From a virus, in the IMG/VR virus record IMGVR_UViG_3300005613_000049, positions 1 to 64,000 of that record: a stretch of 64,000 nt of DNA; one strand, written 5' to 3'. The translations under genes were made by a program, and so were the position numbers. Below the pieces are notes generated by a model that was not told the origin of the DNA, searched no databases, and saw only the letters and a list, made by a program, of their open reading frames with translations. This document shows positions 8,262-17,403 of the stretch, one piece after another; the stretch's first letter is position 1, and each line of letters opens with the position of its first letter.

Positions 8262-9125
8262 TCACTCCTCTAAATATTCGCATCTATATCCTTTATGATG
8301 ATTTTGTTTACATTGAGCAACTCTTATCAAAAGGGTGTAATGTAACTTTTCCTCTTTATAATTCCTACAGAAATCAACGATTCCATGTACAAAAATTCTC
8401 TCTCCTATAGGTGTTATCACAATGTATCTTCTTGCCTTCTTACTATTACTGCCAATTTGTGCCTTAGATATTTTACTTCGTGTTATACTACTAAGGTGTT
8501 TTCCATAACATCTGTGATTTCTACCACTACATGATTTAGATATTTTTTCTTTTGTTTCTTTTGTATGGCGCTTTCCATACATAGGATTATTCTCACCTTT
8601 TGCTAAACCCAATTCTACTCTGACCTTAGATATTTTCTGCCTACTTTCTTCCGAATGAGTAATACCTTTATGCGCATCAGATATTTTTTTCTTAGTCGCC
8701 TCGCATAATCTTTTGCCACTGTGAATTAATGATATTTTTTTCTTAGTTTCATCTGTTACCTTAACCCCAATACGAGCGTTTGACATCCTTTCCTTAAATT
8801 CCTCCGAATGTCTAAACCCAACACTTCCTTTCCCACCTTTAGTCAAATTATACCCATTCCCAAAAGCGTTATACTTTTCTATCGCCTTAATTTCTGCATT
8901 ATTTAATTCATCGTATGTTTCACAATAGTCAAGAACATCCCAGTCAAAATTATCCACACCGTATTTTCTAATAGCTCTGTGAAAATACATATTGTATTTA
9001 TTACATAGAGCATCAGATATGTGTTGAGATTTTCTCTCTTCAAACGACCTAGTAGTTTGCCCTACATAAATCTTACCATTAATTTTATTGGTAGCTCTAT
9101 AAATTATACCAAACATACTCTCCAT
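8262..9125 (-). CDS. GIY-YIG homing endonuclease with NUMOD3 repeats
   Basis: This 287-residue protein starts with a GIY-YIG nuclease domain: GIIYRATNKINGKIYVGQTT (residues 5-24), the catalytic Arg in RSFEERKSQH and an Asn/Glu-containing region DELNNAEIKAI. It is followed by about five NUMOD3-type DNA-binding motifs (pattern HSEE-x-K-x-KISKAxxG, about residues 105-225) and a C-terminal half that resembles the SegF/I-TevI-like tails. This is a free-standing homing endonuclease. It lies between an intact methyltransferase gene and a remnant of that gene's 5' end, which suggests how it arrived. Confidence 0.9.
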   Translation of the reverse strand: MESMFGIIYRATNKINGKIYVGQTTRSFEERKSQHISDALCNKYNMYFHRAIRKYGVDNFDWDVLDYCETYDELNNAEIKAIEKYNAFGNGYNLTKGGKGSVGFRHSEEFKERMSNARIGVKVTDETKKKISLIHSGKRLCEATKKKISDAHKGITHSEESRQKISKVRVELGLAKGENNPMYGKRHTKETKEKISKSCSGRNHRCYGKHLSSITRSKISKAQIGSNSKKARRYIVITPIGERIFVHGIVDFCRNYKEEKLHYTLLIRVAQCKQNHHKGYRCEYLEE

Positions 9126-9185
9126 ATTACTCCCTTACTAATTCCTACCACATCTCTGTACATCCTAAAACGCCTTATATCCACT

Positions 9186-9269
9186 TTATAATGATAATAA
9201 AAAATCACATTTATGGTGTTTATTAGCTGTATCTATTGACCAAATACCAGTATCTTTATCTATTGACAT
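9186..9269 (-). pseudogene. 5' remnant of the methyltransferase gene
   Basis: A 27-codon frame begins MSIDKDTGIWSIDTANKHH and stops after FLLSL. Its first 19 residues closely match the N-terminus of the methyltransferase at 7689-8255 (MSDIDKETGIWSIEVAKKRH). No SAM-binding part follows. It is best read as a partial duplicate left upstream of the GIY-YIG gene. The flanking intergenic stretch 9126-9309 contains nothing else I recognise. Confidence 0.75.
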
Positions 9270-9309
9270 TTTTTCACCTATATATCACTTTCATACATTA
9301 TTTTTATAA

Positions 9310-10101
9310 CTAATCTATTGTAAAATCAAATATTTTTTTAGATAAATCTCTTAACTCTTCATTCTCTAATAACTTAAAATCTCTACTATTAATCTTCCTC
9401 CATCTATTTTCTAGATCCATATCCAGACAATTATACTGATATTTTCTCCAATCAAATGTCGATGGTGTACTATACATTATATTAATGCCTTCGTCAATAA
9501 ACGGTTCATCTATATACTTTGATATACTCTTTCTATATTCCTCACTCTTACACAATAAATTGTAATTTACTGGAAACCAAAAACTATCTTCATTGAAGCC
9601 AATAAAAAAATTTTTTGCATACAACATCCACATATCTATCAAATACTTTTTTTCCTTTTCTACATCCCCATAATAAGAATTCCTTCTAACTATTTCCCTA
9701 TTACCAAAATAACTTGCGAACCAATTAAAAGGATCTCTTAATATAATAAATATATATTTTTTAAAATCTCTACCAGTGTCAAAATTAATTAATTGTTTAT
9801 TGCTCAATATATCAGTATATTCTGGATACCTACTAGTCTTATGACCAGCATTTTCAAAACTTATTATTTGAATATGTCCAAATTTAGGCATTGGTATTGG
9901 GATTTTATCCTTTATTTCTCCGTAACCCATATAATCATTTAAATAAGTTTGATTACGTTTTAGAATTTTATACTCATCACGTGGAGAAACATTAGAATCA
10001 AACTCCCTATTATGTCTACTAATAAAACTACCAAGAGCATGATTTCCAGAACGATAAAGTCCCCATATTAAAACTTCTTTAATATTTTTATTACTAATCA
10101 C
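9310..10101 (-). CDS. P-loop sulfotransferase-like protein
   Basis: This 263-residue protein resembles PAPS-dependent sulfotransferases. The N-terminal strand-loop IWGLYRSGNHAL (about residues 12-23) fits the 5'-phosphosulfate-binding loop. IFIILRDPFNWFASYF (about 115-130) fits the 3'-phosphate-binding motif with its Arg and Ser. It would transfer a sulfo group to a sugar or protein hydroxyl. No PAPS-making genes are in the window, so donor supply must come from the host or elsewhere. It overlaps the next methyltransferase gene by 4 bp and ends in TAG shortly before a TAA. Confidence 0.75.
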   Translation of the reverse strand: MISNKNIKEVLIWGLYRSGNHALGSFISRHNREFDSNVSPRDEYKILKRNQTYLNDYMGYGEIKDKIPIPMPKFGHIQIISFENAGHKTSRYPEYTDILSNKQLINFDTGRDFKKYIFIILRDPFNWFASYFGNREIVRRNSYYGDVEKEKKYLIDMWMLYAKNFFIGFNEDSFWFPVNYNLLCKSEEYRKSISKYIDEPFIDEGINIMYSTPSTFDWRKYQYNCLDMDLENRWRKINSRDFKLLENEELRDLSKKIFDFTID

Positions 10102-10664
10102 TTCCTACATACCCATACACTACTATTCTTAATCACCTCAAATTTTTCACCTAAATATTCATCAACAGCTCTCATAGTTCCTTCATGCGAATATTTATAA
10201 TCATGACCAGTAAAAAACATTCCTTTTTTAACTAACGGATACCACGATTTCAAATCAGATAAAACATTTTTATATCTATGATCAGCATCAATAAAGACCA
10301 AATCAAAATAATTCTTTGGAAATATTGTAGCAGCTTTTGCAGATTCTAATCTAACAACATTAAGTTGTCTGAATTCTCGCATTAACTTACACGCTTTAAA
10401 ATATCCATTATCCCACCCATCTTTAGCGGTATTAATATATCTATCCATATCACGCTCGTAATTACTATCAGTTATGTCAACGATTTCTTCCCAGGGGTCA
10501 ACAGCCCAATACTGTGTAATTATATCCCCACATTCCTTTAGAAGAGTACTAGTTAATCCAGACTTCCACACACCTATCTCAGCTATTATACCAATTTTTT
10601 CCTTTTTCACCATCTCTATTAAAACATCACGGTGGCTTCTAACGTCCTCCCACAATAAATTCAT
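10098..10664 (-). CDS. Class I methyltransferase (Methyltransf_24-like)
   Basis: This 188-residue protein has IAEIGVWKSGLTSTLL (motif I, about residues 27-42), YWAVDPWEE (acidic end of strand 2) and FDLVFIDADHRYKNVLSDLK (about 125-144), followed by GHDYKYSHEGTMRAVDEY. This FIDADH/GHDY layout is shared with class I enzymes acting on sugars and small molecules in glycan clusters. It is a clear paralogue of the gene at 14144-14686, which keeps the same motifs in the same order. It overlaps its neighbours by 4 and 26 bp. Confidence 0.8.
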   Translation of the reverse strand: MNLLWEDVRSHRDVLIEMVKKEKIGIIAEIGVWKSGLTSTLLKECGDIITQYWAVDPWEEIVDITDSNYERDMDRYINTAKDGWDNGYFKACKLMREFRQLNVVRLESAKAATIFPKNYFDLVFIDADHRYKNVLSDLKSWYPLVKKGMFFTGHDYKYSHEGTMRAVDEYLGEKFEVIKNSSVWVCRK

Positions 10665-11262
10665 AAGATCTGACCTCCCCAGTTATTGGTATTTTTACAT
10701 CATACGCCTTAACTTTTTCCAATTTCAACGAACATATTTTTACTAATTCTTCCAAATCATAGTAGGAAAACCCCCAATGAAACTCATTTGGATCCAACTC
10801 CGTACCCTTTACCGTTATATTAAGTATAATTTTACCACTACTTTTAAGGACCCTATTCATCTCTTTATAACCATCCTTACGTTGATCAACCTTTACATGT
10901 GCTAATGTGTCTAATGACACAATATAATCATAAGAATTATTTTTACCAGGAAGATTAGTAACATCTGATTGAACAGTATTCATACCCCACTTCTTACTAG
11001 CAAAATCTACATATACACTTGATGTATCAGTACCAACATAACTAAACCTATTCAATAAAATTAACCCTATTGAGGCAAAAGTAGTACCTGGGCCAACACC
11101 AATTTCAAGCACGGATTTGTCATAAAAATCATATTCCAATAAATTCCTCACAATAACCTGTCTCTTCCATATATTATCCAAATCACCAGAAACAATCTTT
11201 CTTTTAGCTTGCATATCCCAATATTTAGATACATTATTATCTACCATATAACTCCTTTTCAA
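10639..11262 (-). CDS. Class I methyltransferase (Methyltransf_11-like)
   Basis: This 207-residue protein shows motif I SVLEIGVGPGTTFASIG (about residues 49-65), YVGTDTSSVYVDFA (motif II), VQSDVTNLPGKNNSYDYIVS (motifs III-IV) and RVLKSSGKIILNIT (motif V-VI), the standard order of SAM-dependent methyltransferases. The substrate is unknown. The gene overlaps the upstream GT1 gene by 26 bp and the downstream methyltransferase by 26 bp, so the three are probably co-translated. It ends in TAG. Confidence 0.8.
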   Translation of the reverse strand: MKRSYMVDNNVSKYWDMQAKRKIVSGDLDNIWKRQVIVRNLLEYDFYDKSVLEIGVGPGTTFASIGLILLNRFSYVGTDTSSVYVDFASKKWGMNTVQSDVTNLPGKNNSYDYIVSLDTLAHVKVDQRKDGYKEMNRVLKSSGKIILNITVKGTELDPNEFHWGFSYYDLEELVKICSLKLEKVKAYDVKIPITGEVRSYEFIVGGR

Positions 11263-12166
11263 CTATCTCAATAAATTGTTTAACTCTAATCTCACTACTA
11301 TGGTTTTTTCTAACAAATTCCATACCATTTTTGGCAATTTCTTCACGTTCATTTTCATTCTTAAGAAAATACCTTATTTTATCTTCAAAGTCACTAAAAT
11401 CATCTTTATATAAAACTAAATGGTATCCAGGCTTATATCCTAATTCCTCCAAATCTTCAGGCCTAGTTGTTAATAAAAAACTACCACACGCCAATACTTC
11501 ACTATATTTCCCACTTAACTGTTTATATGCAATATTCGATGTACAAAAAATTTTCGACTCATTTATCTTTTTTACATATTCTTCAAACCAAACATTTCCT
11601 ATAAATGAATTTATACCATCCATGTTTGCAACAAGTGATTTCAACACCTGTCTATTTTTATGTCTAGTACTATTCTTATGTTCTTGTATAGCTATCATAA
11701 CATCTACAGTTTTCTCAAGATGTTGGTCATAAAAATAGTTTGTATCTACAGCGTATGGTAAAAGAAAATGTTTACCTCTAATTCCATTTTTATTTAAATC
11801 TCTCACTACTTGTCCCATAGGACCAAAAATTATATCATATTTTACTTTATTAAAGTGATAATTATATCCTCTAAACGTCTTTGGGTCATAATCACCACAT
11901 ATATGAACCATCGGAACACCTCTAACATCTTCAAGTCCTTTGGCAAGAGCTTTGTCTCTATGCTCAAAATGCGTTAATACTATATCTATACCAGGATTAT
12001 TATTTATAACATCAGTAACAGTTAAATTTTTATCATATCCATCATACCCAACCCCGAAAAATATAACATCGTGCTGTCTAGCTAATTCTCTTCTAAATAA
12101 TTCATGGTTCCAATTACCTTTCTTAATATTTCCAAGCCTATTCCATGCTACTAGCAATATTTTCAA
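11237..12166 (-). CDS. GT-B glycosyltransferase (CgeB/GT1-like)
   Basis: This 309-residue GT-B protein has the N-terminal Rossmann strand KILLVAWNRLGN, a mid segment PMVHICGDYDP (about residues 88-98), LPYAVDTNYF (about 136-145) and a donor-binding region KQLSGKYSEVLACGSFLLTT (about 216-235). A C-terminal helical segment with FVRKNHSSEIR follows. These features match CgeB-like glycosyltransferases that decorate spore coats and other surfaces. It overlaps the PIG-L deacetylase gene upstream by 29 bp and the methyltransferase downstream by 26 bp. Confidence 0.8.
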   Translation of the reverse strand: MKILLVAWNRLGNIKKGNWNHELFRRELARQHDVIFFGVGYDGYDKNLTVTDVINNNPGIDIVLTHFEHRDKALAKGLEDVRGVPMVHICGDYDPKTFRGYNYHFNKVKYDIIFGPMGQVVRDLNKNGIRGKHFLLPYAVDTNYFYDQHLEKTVDVMIAIQEHKNSTRHKNRQVLKSLVANMDGINSFIGNVWFEEYVKKINESKIFCTSNIAYKQLSGKYSEVLACGSFLLTTRPEDLEELGYKPGYHLVLYKDDFSDFEDKIRYFLKNENEREEIAKNGMEFVRKNHSSEIRVKQFIEIVEKELYGR

Positions 12167-12785
12167 AATTTATCACCATCCTTTGAACACTAAATGACTC
12201 AGCTAATTCTACACCTACTTGAATACCACGCATTTCGGCAACTCCTGAAATAAATTTGTCTGAAAAGTAAGATCTATCTAACCCATACTGAGACTCGTAC
12301 TGTTGTAAAGACTTTATTTTTATTTGAAGATCTTCCTTAGACACACTAACATAAATTTCTGGTTTAAAATCTATATCACTCCATGGTAGTTCATAGTTCC
12401 ACAATATTTTATCCTTAAAAGCCCTAAGAGATTCAACACCAACTACTACATGGTCTTGATGTAAGCTTTTAATACTAGGAGAAAAAATATAATCTGGGTT
12501 TATCTTTTTCTTACAATCTATTAAATGTTGTAATATTTCTTGTCTAAATTGAAATACTCTCCTTGCTGGATAATTAAATACAAAACGATTACTTTCTTTT
12601 ATATTAAGCACACTCATTGATGCATGCCATTCTTTTGAAAATCCAGATGTTATAGGATAACTGTCTGATGCACTAAATACTATAGAATATACATCGTACC
12701 CCTTATGTACCAACTGGTGTAATGTAGCTCCACATCCCAACTCTGCGTCATCAGCATGACAACTAACTGCTAATATTTTTTTCAT
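12138..12785 (-). CDS. PIG-L/LmbE-family N-acetylglucosaminyl deacetylase
   Basis: This 215-residue protein carries the metal-binding motif SCHADDAELGCG (about residues 8-19; the family's HPDD motif appears as HADD) and the C-terminal ligand region SLHQDHVVVG (about 110-119). The family removes acetyl groups from GlcNAc-containing substrates with a zinc ion. In a run of sugar transferases and methyltransferases it most likely trims an N-acetyl group on a glycan or on a nucleotide-linked sugar. It ends in TAG. Upstream spacing to the next gene is 44 bp, with an AAAGGGG-type ribosome binding site. Confidence 0.85.
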   Translation of the reverse strand: MKKILAVSCHADDAELGCGATLHQLVHKGYDVYSIVFSASDSYPITSGFSKEWHASMSVLNIKESNRFVFNYPARRVFQFRQEILQHLIDCKKKINPDYIFSPSIKSLHQDHVVVGVESLRAFKDKILWNYELPWSDIDFKPEIYVSVSKEDLQIKIKSLQQYESQYGLDRSYFSDKFISGVAEMRGIQVGVELAESFSVQRMVINFENIASSME

Positions 12786-12829
12786 TTCTATACAATAACA
12801 ACCCCTTTCTTACAATATATATAATTTTA

Positions 12830-13510
12830 CTATTTTTTATAATAACCAAGTTCAACGGCAACTTCATTAAATTCATGTGTAGATAAAAACTCATTATCCA
12901 TTTTCTTTACCATAGTAACATAAGTAAAATTCTTCCTATAAGGTGTTTTTACACCATACCTTTGGGCCATTTCTCTTATATCAATTATCTCATAACCACA
13001 CAAACTGGCAAGTTTCGTATAAAAAATAGGTGTATAATGAAATAACCCATGATGTTTAGATGGAGCTCCTCCACTATATTTATCTGACGGGTTAGATCTA
13101 ATAATAATACCACCTTTTTCACACAAATTGTGTATATTTTTATTAAATTCGTACTGGTTCTCTACATGTTCAGCCGTACCAAAATCTACTACAAAATTAA
13201 ATCTATTTAGTTTATCTATATAAATAGGTTTAGACAAATCATACCTCAGTATGGATTTATTCATGCGCTTTTCTGATTCACTAATACTATCAGTTCCTAT
13301 ACCAAGGTCGATCACCTCAACTTCAAACCCTTTACCTTCAAAATATTCACTAGCCAAACGATTAGACGTATATTCATGTGCATCTTTTCTGATCCATAAA
13401 TCACCGATTTCACATAATCTCAATTCATTACAACCATCAATATATTTTTTATACTCTAACCATCCTAAAACCTCTTCAAAATATTTTATATCTTTAAAAT
13501 GCATTCCCAT
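12830..13510 (-). CDS. Methyltransferase-fold protein
   Basis: This 226-residue protein contains a Rossmann-like core: EVEVIDLGIGTDSISES (about residues 59-75), NFVVDFGTAEHVENQYEF (about 100-117) and GGIIIRSNPS. A run of aromatic and His residues (KHHGLFHYTPIFYTKL, about 148-163) follows. The motif I glycine signature is weak, so the catalytic status is uncertain. The layout resembles methyltransferase-like proteins from polysaccharide loci. It overlaps the next gene's stop by one base and ends in TAG directly followed by TAA. Confidence 0.6.
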   Translation of the reverse strand: MGMHFKDIKYFEEVLGWLEYKKYIDGCNELRLCEIGDLWIRKDAHEYTSNRLASEYFEGKGFEVEVIDLGIGTDSISESEKRMNKSILRYDLSKPIYIDKLNRFNFVVDFGTAEHVENQYEFNKNIHNLCEKGGIIIRSNPSDKYSGGAPSKHHGLFHYTPIFYTKLASLCGYEIIDIREMAQRYGVKTPYRKNFTYVTMVKKMDNEFLSTHEFNEVAVELGYYKK

Positions 13511-14166
13511 TATAATATATCCTTCCCAATTGATAACACAGTTAGTTTTTTAATAATATGTTTTTTACAACTACCTATTAATAATTTTTTAAGAGCATCT
13601 TCCTCGTTTTTAAGTTTAACACACCCCAAATCAAGGAATTTTTTCTCCCAATAATAAGGTGTTTTACCAGCGTTGAGGTGTGGACGGCTAAAACTATAAG
13701 CGGCTGTGAACACTATCAATCTAGAAGAAGCTCTAAACAAATTAGTAACAAAAGCATCCTCCTCCTCTGGTAAAAGATGCTCAGCTGTTTCTATAGAAAA
13801 GGCACAGTCCCATTTTCCACAATTAATTTCTTTACCAACATTACCAACTCTTATAAAATCACTAATATTTTCAGGTATACACTCCCTAGCTAAATCAGCC
13901 CCAATATCAAACCCTAACACCTTCTCTGTTTTAGCTTCTAAAGCACCTTCTAAATATGACCCTAAACCACACCCAAAATCCACCATAGATTTTATATTAA
14001 GAGAATCAGAAATAATTTTACCAGAATCCATTTCCCACCCACGCCATTTAATACGTCTACAATAAAAATCTTTACTATATAAATTTAATGGGTCTTTTCT
14101 ATAAAGATCTCTAATAGCCGGAATTTCTTTATCCCACTTTTCTTTAGTCCATCCCACTATATACAC
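13510..14166 (-). CDS. Class I SAM-dependent methyltransferase
   Basis: This 218-residue protein shows motif I SMVDFGCGLGSYLEGAL (about residues 59-75), VLGFDIGADLA (motif II) and CAFSIETAEHLLPEEEDAF (motif IV, about 117-135). These match the gene at 7689-8255 in type. It carries a basic C-terminal tail. It overlaps the upstream methyltransferase by 23 bp and the downstream one by a single base, inside one continuous leftward operon. Confidence 0.8.
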   Translation of the reverse strand: MYIVGWTKEKWDKEIPAIRDLYRKDPLNLYSKDFYCRRIKWRGWEMDSGKIISDSLNIKSMVDFGCGLGSYLEGALEAKTEKVLGFDIGADLARECIPENISDFIRVGNVGKEINCGKWDCAFSIETAEHLLPEEEDAFVTNLFRASSRLIVFTAAYSFSRPHLNAGKTPYYWEKKFLDLGCVKLKNEEDALKKLLIGSCKKHIIKKLTVLSIGKDIL

Positions 14167-14686
14167 CGCCTTTTTTTACCCATACACTAGCATCCAATAA
14201 GTCAATTTTATCAAAACACTCATCTACCGCTTTTTTTACACCAATTTTACTACCGCCATAATCATGACCAGTTAATAAACCGTTATTTTTTACCAATGGT
14301 TCCCAATATTTAATATCACTAATTACAGATTCATATTTATGATCAGCATCAATAAAAACCAAGTCAAAATAATCTTTTGGAAAAATATTAGAAGCTTTAA
14401 TAGTATCCATCCTCAAAATATGCAACTGTGGAAACCAATACATCATTTTACATGCATAAAAATACAACTCATCCCACTTTTCCATAGTAAGATTACTATA
14501 ATTCCAATGAGTATCCAATGACCATTTATCTATCGCCCAATACTCACCAACAATGCTACCACACTTTCTCAACACCCTTTTAAGTGTATGTGACTTCCAA
14601 ACACCAATCTCAGCAACTTTTAAATCATTTCTACCAAATCCGTTTAATAATTCAATTAAAACATGTCCATGTGTTCTATGATCCAT
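14144..14686 (-). CDS. Class I methyltransferase, paralogue of the 10098-10664 gene
   Basis: This 180-residue protein shares with the other gene the motifs VAEIGVWKSHTLKRVLRKCG (about residues 23-42), YWAIDKW, FDLVFIDADHKYESVISDIK (about 117-136), LLTGHDYG and ASVWVKKGG. The two are near full-length paralogues separated by six genes, so the island grew partly by duplication. The ribosome binding site region is weak (GGGGTAG). Substrate unknown, probably a sugar. Confidence 0.8.
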   Translation of the reverse strand: MDHRTHGHVLIELLNGFGRNDLKVAEIGVWKSHTLKRVLRKCGSIVGEYWAIDKWSLDTHWNYSNLTMEKWDELYFYACKMMYWFPQLHILRMDTIKASNIFPKDYFDLVFIDADHKYESVISDIKYWEPLVKNNGLLTGHDYGGSKIGVKKAVDECFDKIDLLDASVWVKKGGVYSGMD

Positions 14687-14703
14687 TATCTACCCCTATG
14701 TAT

Positions 14704-17118
14704 TTAATTTACCACTTCATCAAGTATCTCTACCCACTTAGTAGGATCTAAATTCTTTCTCGCCCACTGTTTGGCAGCATTACCCATATCATAACATAAA
14801 TCAGTTTTCCTCTGCAAAGTTTTAATATGCAATAAAAACTCATCATAATGACACGCAAAAAACCCAGTCTCACCTGCAATTATTCTAGAAGCTGGCCCAT
14901 CACGTGGTTCTACAATACTAGGTAATCCACTAGCCATAGCTTCTGCGAGAACACGTGGATAATTATCCCGCCATTGATTAGATGTTCTATAAAGATAACA
15001 ATGACCCCTACTTAAAAACTCATCAACACTCATAGCATTCCATTTATGAAACATCATCCTAGGTTCATCCTTAAAATATTCTATTAACTCTTTATGAGCC
15101 TCCATAAATTCAAATCTTACATTCTTAGTATCTTTCAACATTCTACTATAAAATTTAGTATCTAATTCCTTAGCAAACTTCTTCTGCCACAAATGTATCT
15201 TATCACCCTTACCAATAGAACTCTCAGTAACAAACTTACGATAATCAGCTACTGAATGACGTAATACAACAAATTGGTCATTTTTATTTTCACGTTTTTT
15301 TGGACAAACTTCTAAATATTTATTTAAATCTATAGCTCCAAAAAGTACTATTTGTTTAGTTTCTTCAAAACCAAGTCTATCCCTCTCGAACTCATCTCGT
15401 TTCTCGTGATTTTGGAAAATCACTGCTTTTAATTTATTAGTAGAATCCAACCACCTACATTTGGGTAAACTACTATTGACATAATTAATACCTATAACTA
15501 CACTAGAGCTCTTTTTTACTATATCCTCAGCTTCTCTACAGAATGACCCTATTTGGTCATTGGCATAAAATAACAAGGGTACATTATTTACCATGTGTTG
15601 CGACATACCACCTTTAAAAGAATGTTCATTTATGTCAAACCCCTCTTTTATATAATTCTCATGTACTTTATCCCAAGGATGAAAATTAACTTTCCAACCA
15701 TCTTTCCTAAGTAAATTAACTATCATACAAGCCGACTGCTCACCGCCTCCTTTGGAACTTAATGATGCAAGAACATTTATCTCCTTATCAGAAGTCCTAG
15801 GAGTAGGACTATCAATTAACTTAACTTTTTTCTTCTTAGAAGTAACAGGATTCATATAAGTATAAATATTACCATCATAATATTTTTCAATACCACGAAT
15901 AACATCTTGAGCAGTAATAACATCCATACATGATGGTATAGTCTTACCTTCAACTTCAACTGGTAACTGACAAAACCTAGTATTTCGTTTAGGATTAGTA
16001 GGTAATGGTATCACCCTCGAATGCCAACATCCACCATTATCACAGCACTTAAAAGATCCATTAGTGTGAAGTACTTGATGGTTACAATAAGCAGTAAATG
16101 ATGTAGGTTCACGCCCTCCATAAATAGCTACACATGGTTTTCTTTCTTTCGAAAACCTAGGAGGTACAGCAGCAGCTAAATGCATAAGAAAAGAAACACC
16201 ACTTACACATCCTTCTGAATGATATACTAATGGTATCAACCCTCTTACATCATCATTGAATTTATCTGTCAAATCAATAACACCTCTAAGTTTATCTACC
16301 AAATGATCACTCCGTCCTATAGTTACAAACTTAATCATACCATCAAAATAATCTATCACGTCTTGAAATTTACGCCAATCCCATATTTTACAAGTACAAT
16401 CGGATTTACCACCAGGTGAAACAACCCAATATTTAATATTATTACCATAAAGATCATTAATTAAACTATATGACTTTTCCTTTTCTGTTAAATGTATATC
16501 TGCTCTTTGCCTACCAAAAACACTACTAAATTTATCTTGTTTACCAAAAACTTCTTGTAAATCCTCCGGCAAATGAGTTAATCCACCAACATGTCTTCTA
16601 GTACCATATTTTTTATGTAATAATTTTAAAATTTCTGGACCTTTAATATCTCCATCAGCTTTACCAAAATCATAATCACCCACTTCCCCACCAGAAAAAA
16701 CAGAAGCAAATTCACCTATAGACATTGGTAAACTTTCATAAGCATCGGCTATAGATATCATATTATACAAAAACCCCGATGTAAAATGCATATACGAATT
16801 ATTACAATTATTAATAATCGGATATCCAACTTTATAAAATTCTACACCAGGGTCTCCTTTTTTAATAGATCTATCTATATATGGGTTATTTTCCCAAATA
16901 GCTGGAAAATTGTTATCTACATTAATTCTAATGTGTGGAAACAATAATTTAAAATCACGAACGCCACAAGTAAACATCAACCCATCTCCAATTGCACGCC
17001 CATGTTTAAATATTATTTTCCGTTCCCTAAAAGCGTTATCCACTTTTACCTTTGGCTCTACTGTTATCGGCAACAATTCACCAATTTTATTATCTTTATC
17101 CCTCATCTTCAATTTCAA
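14704..17118 (-). CDS. Two-domain glycosyltransferase (GT9-like + GT4-like)
   Basis: This 804-residue protein joins two GT-B units. The N-terminal half (about 1-420) resembles ADP-heptose-type GT9 enzymes: FKHGRAIGDGLMFTCGVRDF (about residues 36-55), VVSPGGKSDCTCKIWDW and VSFLMHLAAAVPPRFS. A basic linker (KKKKVKLIDSPTPRTSDKE, about 424-442) leads to a GT4-like half with LSSKGGGEQSACMIVNLLRK and the donor-binding segment NYPRVLAEAMASGLPSIVEP (about 735-754). It could add two sugars in sequence. The GT9 domain links it to the ADP-heptose-type nucleotidyltransferase at 49794-50276. This gene is first in the sugar operon apart from the small gene at 17096-17386, which it overlaps by 23 bp. Confidence 0.8.
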   Translation of the reverse strand: MKLKMRDKDNKIGELLPITVEPKVKVDNAFRERKIIFKHGRAIGDGLMFTCGVRDFKLLFPHIRINVDNNFPAIWENNPYIDRSIKKGDPGVEFYKVGYPIINNCNNSYMHFTSGFLYNMISIADAYESLPMSIGEFASVFSGGEVGDYDFGKADGDIKGPEILKLLHKKYGTRRHVGGLTHLPEDLQEVFGKQDKFSSVFGRQRADIHLTEKEKSYSLINDLYGNNIKYWVVSPGGKSDCTCKIWDWRKFQDVIDYFDGMIKFVTIGRSDHLVDKLRGVIDLTDKFNDDVRGLIPLVYHSEGCVSGVSFLMHLAAAVPPRFSKERKPCVAIYGGREPTSFTAYCNHQVLHTNGSFKCCDNGGCWHSRVIPLPTNPKRNTRFCQLPVEVEGKTIPSCMDVITAQDVIRGIEKYYDGNIYTYMNPVTSKKKKVKLIDSPTPRTSDKEINVLASLSSKGGGEQSACMIVNLLRKDGWKVNFHPWDKVHENYIKEGFDINEHSFKGGMSQHMVNNVPLLFYANDQIGSFCREAEDIVKKSSSVVIGINYVNSSLPKCRWLDSTNKLKAVIFQNHEKRDEFERDRLGFEETKQIVLFGAIDLNKYLEVCPKKRENKNDQFVVLRHSVADYRKFVTESSIGKGDKIHLWQKKFAKELDTKFYSRMLKDTKNVRFEFMEAHKELIEYFKDEPRMMFHKWNAMSVDEFLSRGHCYLYRTSNQWRDNYPRVLAEAMASGLPSIVEPRDGPASRIIAGETGFFACHYDEFLLHIKTLQRKTDLCYDMGNAAKQWARKNLDPTKWVEILDEVVN

Positions 17119-17386
17119 TTCCCGATTCCTCCCCTATCCTTAAAATAAATTCTTTCATCAACTCTTTGTTTTTAACTGGGCCATGCACATGAAAGCGACC
17201 CGATAAATCTCTTGTAACAATTAAATGATCTTTTACATTCTTTGCCTCAACTGGCAAAGCACGGTCAACACAAAAAGGACATTTCATCATAGTTTTTTTT
17301 CTCCCTTTCCTTTTATTTCTTTCCCTTATAATATTTTTTCTACGGTTTTTAGTTTTATCTTCTTTTCGTCTAGAAGGTGAACTCAT
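17096..17386 (-). CDS. Small basic protein with CPFC knuckle
   Basis: This 96-residue protein has a very basic N-terminus (about residues 1-33, rich in Lys and Arg), then KCPFC (about 34-38) and a compact C-terminal part with DHLIVTRDLSGRFHVHGPVK and an acidic end. Only one CxxC pair is visible; the two His of FHVHG could complete a zinc site. The family is not recognised. A role in nucleic-acid or glycan-enzyme binding is possible but unsupported. Confidence 0.6.
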   Translation of the reverse strand: MSSPSRRKEDKTKNRRKNIIRERNKRKGRKKTMMKCPFCVDRALPVEAKNVKDHLIVTRDLSGRFHVHGPVKNKELMKEFILRIGEESGIEIEDEG

Positions 17387-17403
17387 TTATCATCCTTTGA
17401 ATA

